Source: Candidatus Onthocola gallistercoris (GTDB lineage: Bacteria > Bacillota > Clostridia > Lachnospirales > Lachnospiraceae). From it: 64,000 nt of DNA. The stretch is from the NCBI GenBank assembly GCA_018715345.1, contig DVLT01000008.1:1-64000 (forward strand). Reading direction: 5' to 3'. This document shows positions 63,222 through 64,000 of the stretch, piece by piece. Position numbers and translations under genes: made by a program. Numbering within the stretch: position 1 is the first letter of the stretch; every line of letters begins with the position of its first letter. Below the pieces are notes generated by a model that was not told where the DNA came from, ran no database searches, and worked only from the letters and a program-made list of their open reading frames with translations.

Positions 63222-63262
63222 AAGCCCATATCTGTCACTGTGTCCGGCAGATGGGCCTTTTA
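63222..63262 (+). terminator. terminator after DUF1275 gene
   Basis: AGCCCAT with TCTG (near 63222-63234) pairs with CAGATGGGC (near 63249-63257), followed by CTTTTATAAAAAAA. Confidence 0.65.
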
Positions 63263-63282
63263 TAAAAAAACGGGAGATATGG

Positions 63283-63319
63283 AAACAGGGAGCAGCCGGA
63301 TGACTGTTCCCTGTTTTTT
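63283..63319 (+). terminator. second terminator before convergent GNAT gene
   Basis: AAACAGGGA (63283-63291) pairs with TCCCTGTTT (63308-63316), with a run of T. Confidence 0.8.
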
Positions 63320-63336
63320 CATAGATACAGACCGGA

Positions 63337-63978
63337 TCATTGGATTGAGGAATGGCTCATGATGAAGAAGGCTTCCTGCTGGGGAAGTACCTTCTTTTCC
63401 ATTTTTTCCAGGGAGTCATCATAGGCTTGCGCTTCCTTTTCATCGATGGTCATGACCGGACTGGAGGCATAAGACCATTTCCGCCCGTCCAACACATCCG
63501 GTACAAGTTCCTTTACCAGCATGGCAGTGGGATATTGGCCATCCATACGGATATGATATCGTTTGCAGCTTTTGAAACCACAGCTGACATAGTTAAATGG
63601 ATTTCCAAAGATGACGACAGTGTCATAACCTAATTTGACGGCCCTGTCCAAAGAGTGTCGGATGAGCATCTTACCATAGCCTTTTCTCTGGTATTCAGGC
63701 GCGATACAGACCGGCCCAAAGGTGAGGATGGTTTTTTCAAAACCATTTTCATCGGTCAGTTTGGCTTTCGTATACATGATATTTCCAATGATTTCCCCAT
63801 CCAGTTCCAATACAAAATCCAGCTGGGGAATGAAATCTTCGTGATCCCGCATGATGTGGACCAGATAGTGCTCACTGCAGCCGGGAACATAAATATTATA
63901 AAAAGCTCTCCGCGTAAGCTGCTCCACCTTGCAGCGATCGGATTTTTCTTCATTACGGATGACGATCTTTCTGTTCAT
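63337..63978 (-). CDS. GNAT family N-acetyltransferase
   Basis: A 213-residue acetyltransferase. The acetyl-CoA motif is APEYQRKGYGKMLIRHSLDRA, followed by LGYDTVVIFGNPFNYVSCGF, typical of single-domain GNATs that end with a long helix. AAAGGAGGT is well placed before the ATG at 63978. The C-terminal extension (DEKEAQAYDDSLEKMEKKVLP) is charged. Acceptor unknown. Confidence 0.88.
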   Translation of the reverse strand: MNRKIVIRNEEKSDRCKVEQLTRRAFYNIYVPGCSEHYLVHIMRDHEDFIPQLDFVLELDGEIIGNIMYTKAKLTDENGFEKTILTFGPVCIAPEYQRKGYGKMLIRHSLDRAVKLGYDTVVIFGNPFNYVSCGFKSCKRYHIRMDGQYPTAMLVKELVPDVLDGRKWSYASSPVMTIDEKEAQAYDDSLEKMEKKVLPQQEAFFIMSHSSIQ

Positions 63979-64000
63979 GGTAAACCTCCTTTGACATTCG

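Noticed and set aside
1-64000. CRISPR array, insertion sequences or prophage
   Set aside because: No regularly spaced repeats, transposase, integrase or phage structural genes were found.

Overview
The window looks like chromosome of an anaerobic, spore-forming Firmicute of the Clostridia, most likely a Lachnospiraceae-type gut bacterium. This rests on gene content (TepA next to FtsK/SpoIIIE, a SpoIID/LytB protein, FemAB transferase, CarD, DUF2325, a YedE/YedF selenium locus, a 6S RNA and a preQ1-I riboswitch), strong AGGAGG ribosome sites and near-consensus sigma-A promoters. I cannot name the species. No phage, integrase, transposase or CRISPR array is visible; most of it is core genome with a few accessory modules.

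Layout. 1-14.6 kb: CarD regulator, a GNAT enzyme, tepA-uppP-ftsK, then a compact run fhs-folD-rimO-pgsA-cinA followed by an unknown lipoprotein and a small unknown protein. 14.7-18.5 kb: a membrane protein, then a preQ1-I riboswitch driving an ECF S-component (QrtT/QueT type) and a QueL-like radical SAM queuine lyase, then thrC. 18.6-27 kb: a GDPD esterase, 6S RNA, a SpoIID protein probably started at CTG, FemAB, a C39-like peptidase, YihY and queA. 26.6-28.7 kb: gene remnant, long perfect hairpin, DUF2325 protein, PlsY-like acyltransferase and three tRNAs (Asp, Val, Met).

28.9-40.7 kb is the most unusual metabolic region: a sulfonate/taurine-type ABC transporter, a NagB-like deaminase and NagA, a two-component system, then divergent PFK, class II aldolase, TIM and a LarA-family (nickel-pincer) racemase, all on one strand and closed by a strong terminator. 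It resembles a self-contained amino-sugar-to-triose route built of paralogues, with an unexplained racemase step. 40.8-46.6 kb is housekeeping (ispF, cysS, mrnC, rlmB and others). 46.7-52.2 kb is a complete sucrose PTS operon (scrA-scrB-scrK-scrR) with two LacI/cre-type operators.

52.2-55.9 kb is a selenium-metabolism locus: lysR and a class V aminotransferase on one strand, yedE, a TusA-only yedF and a DUF3343 protein on the other, around a palindrome. A decayed radical SAM gene follows, then a MATE transporter behind a promoter, a structured leader and an intrinsic terminator (an attenuator or unidentified riboswitch). 58-62.3 kb holds a tightly coupled PP2C phosphatase, an unknown protein and a Ser/Thr kinase fused to a degenerate NB-ARC-like domain and a membrane tail; with the 29-41 kb cluster it is the best candidate for an undescribed system. 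A DUF1275 protein and a GNAT enzyme end the window.
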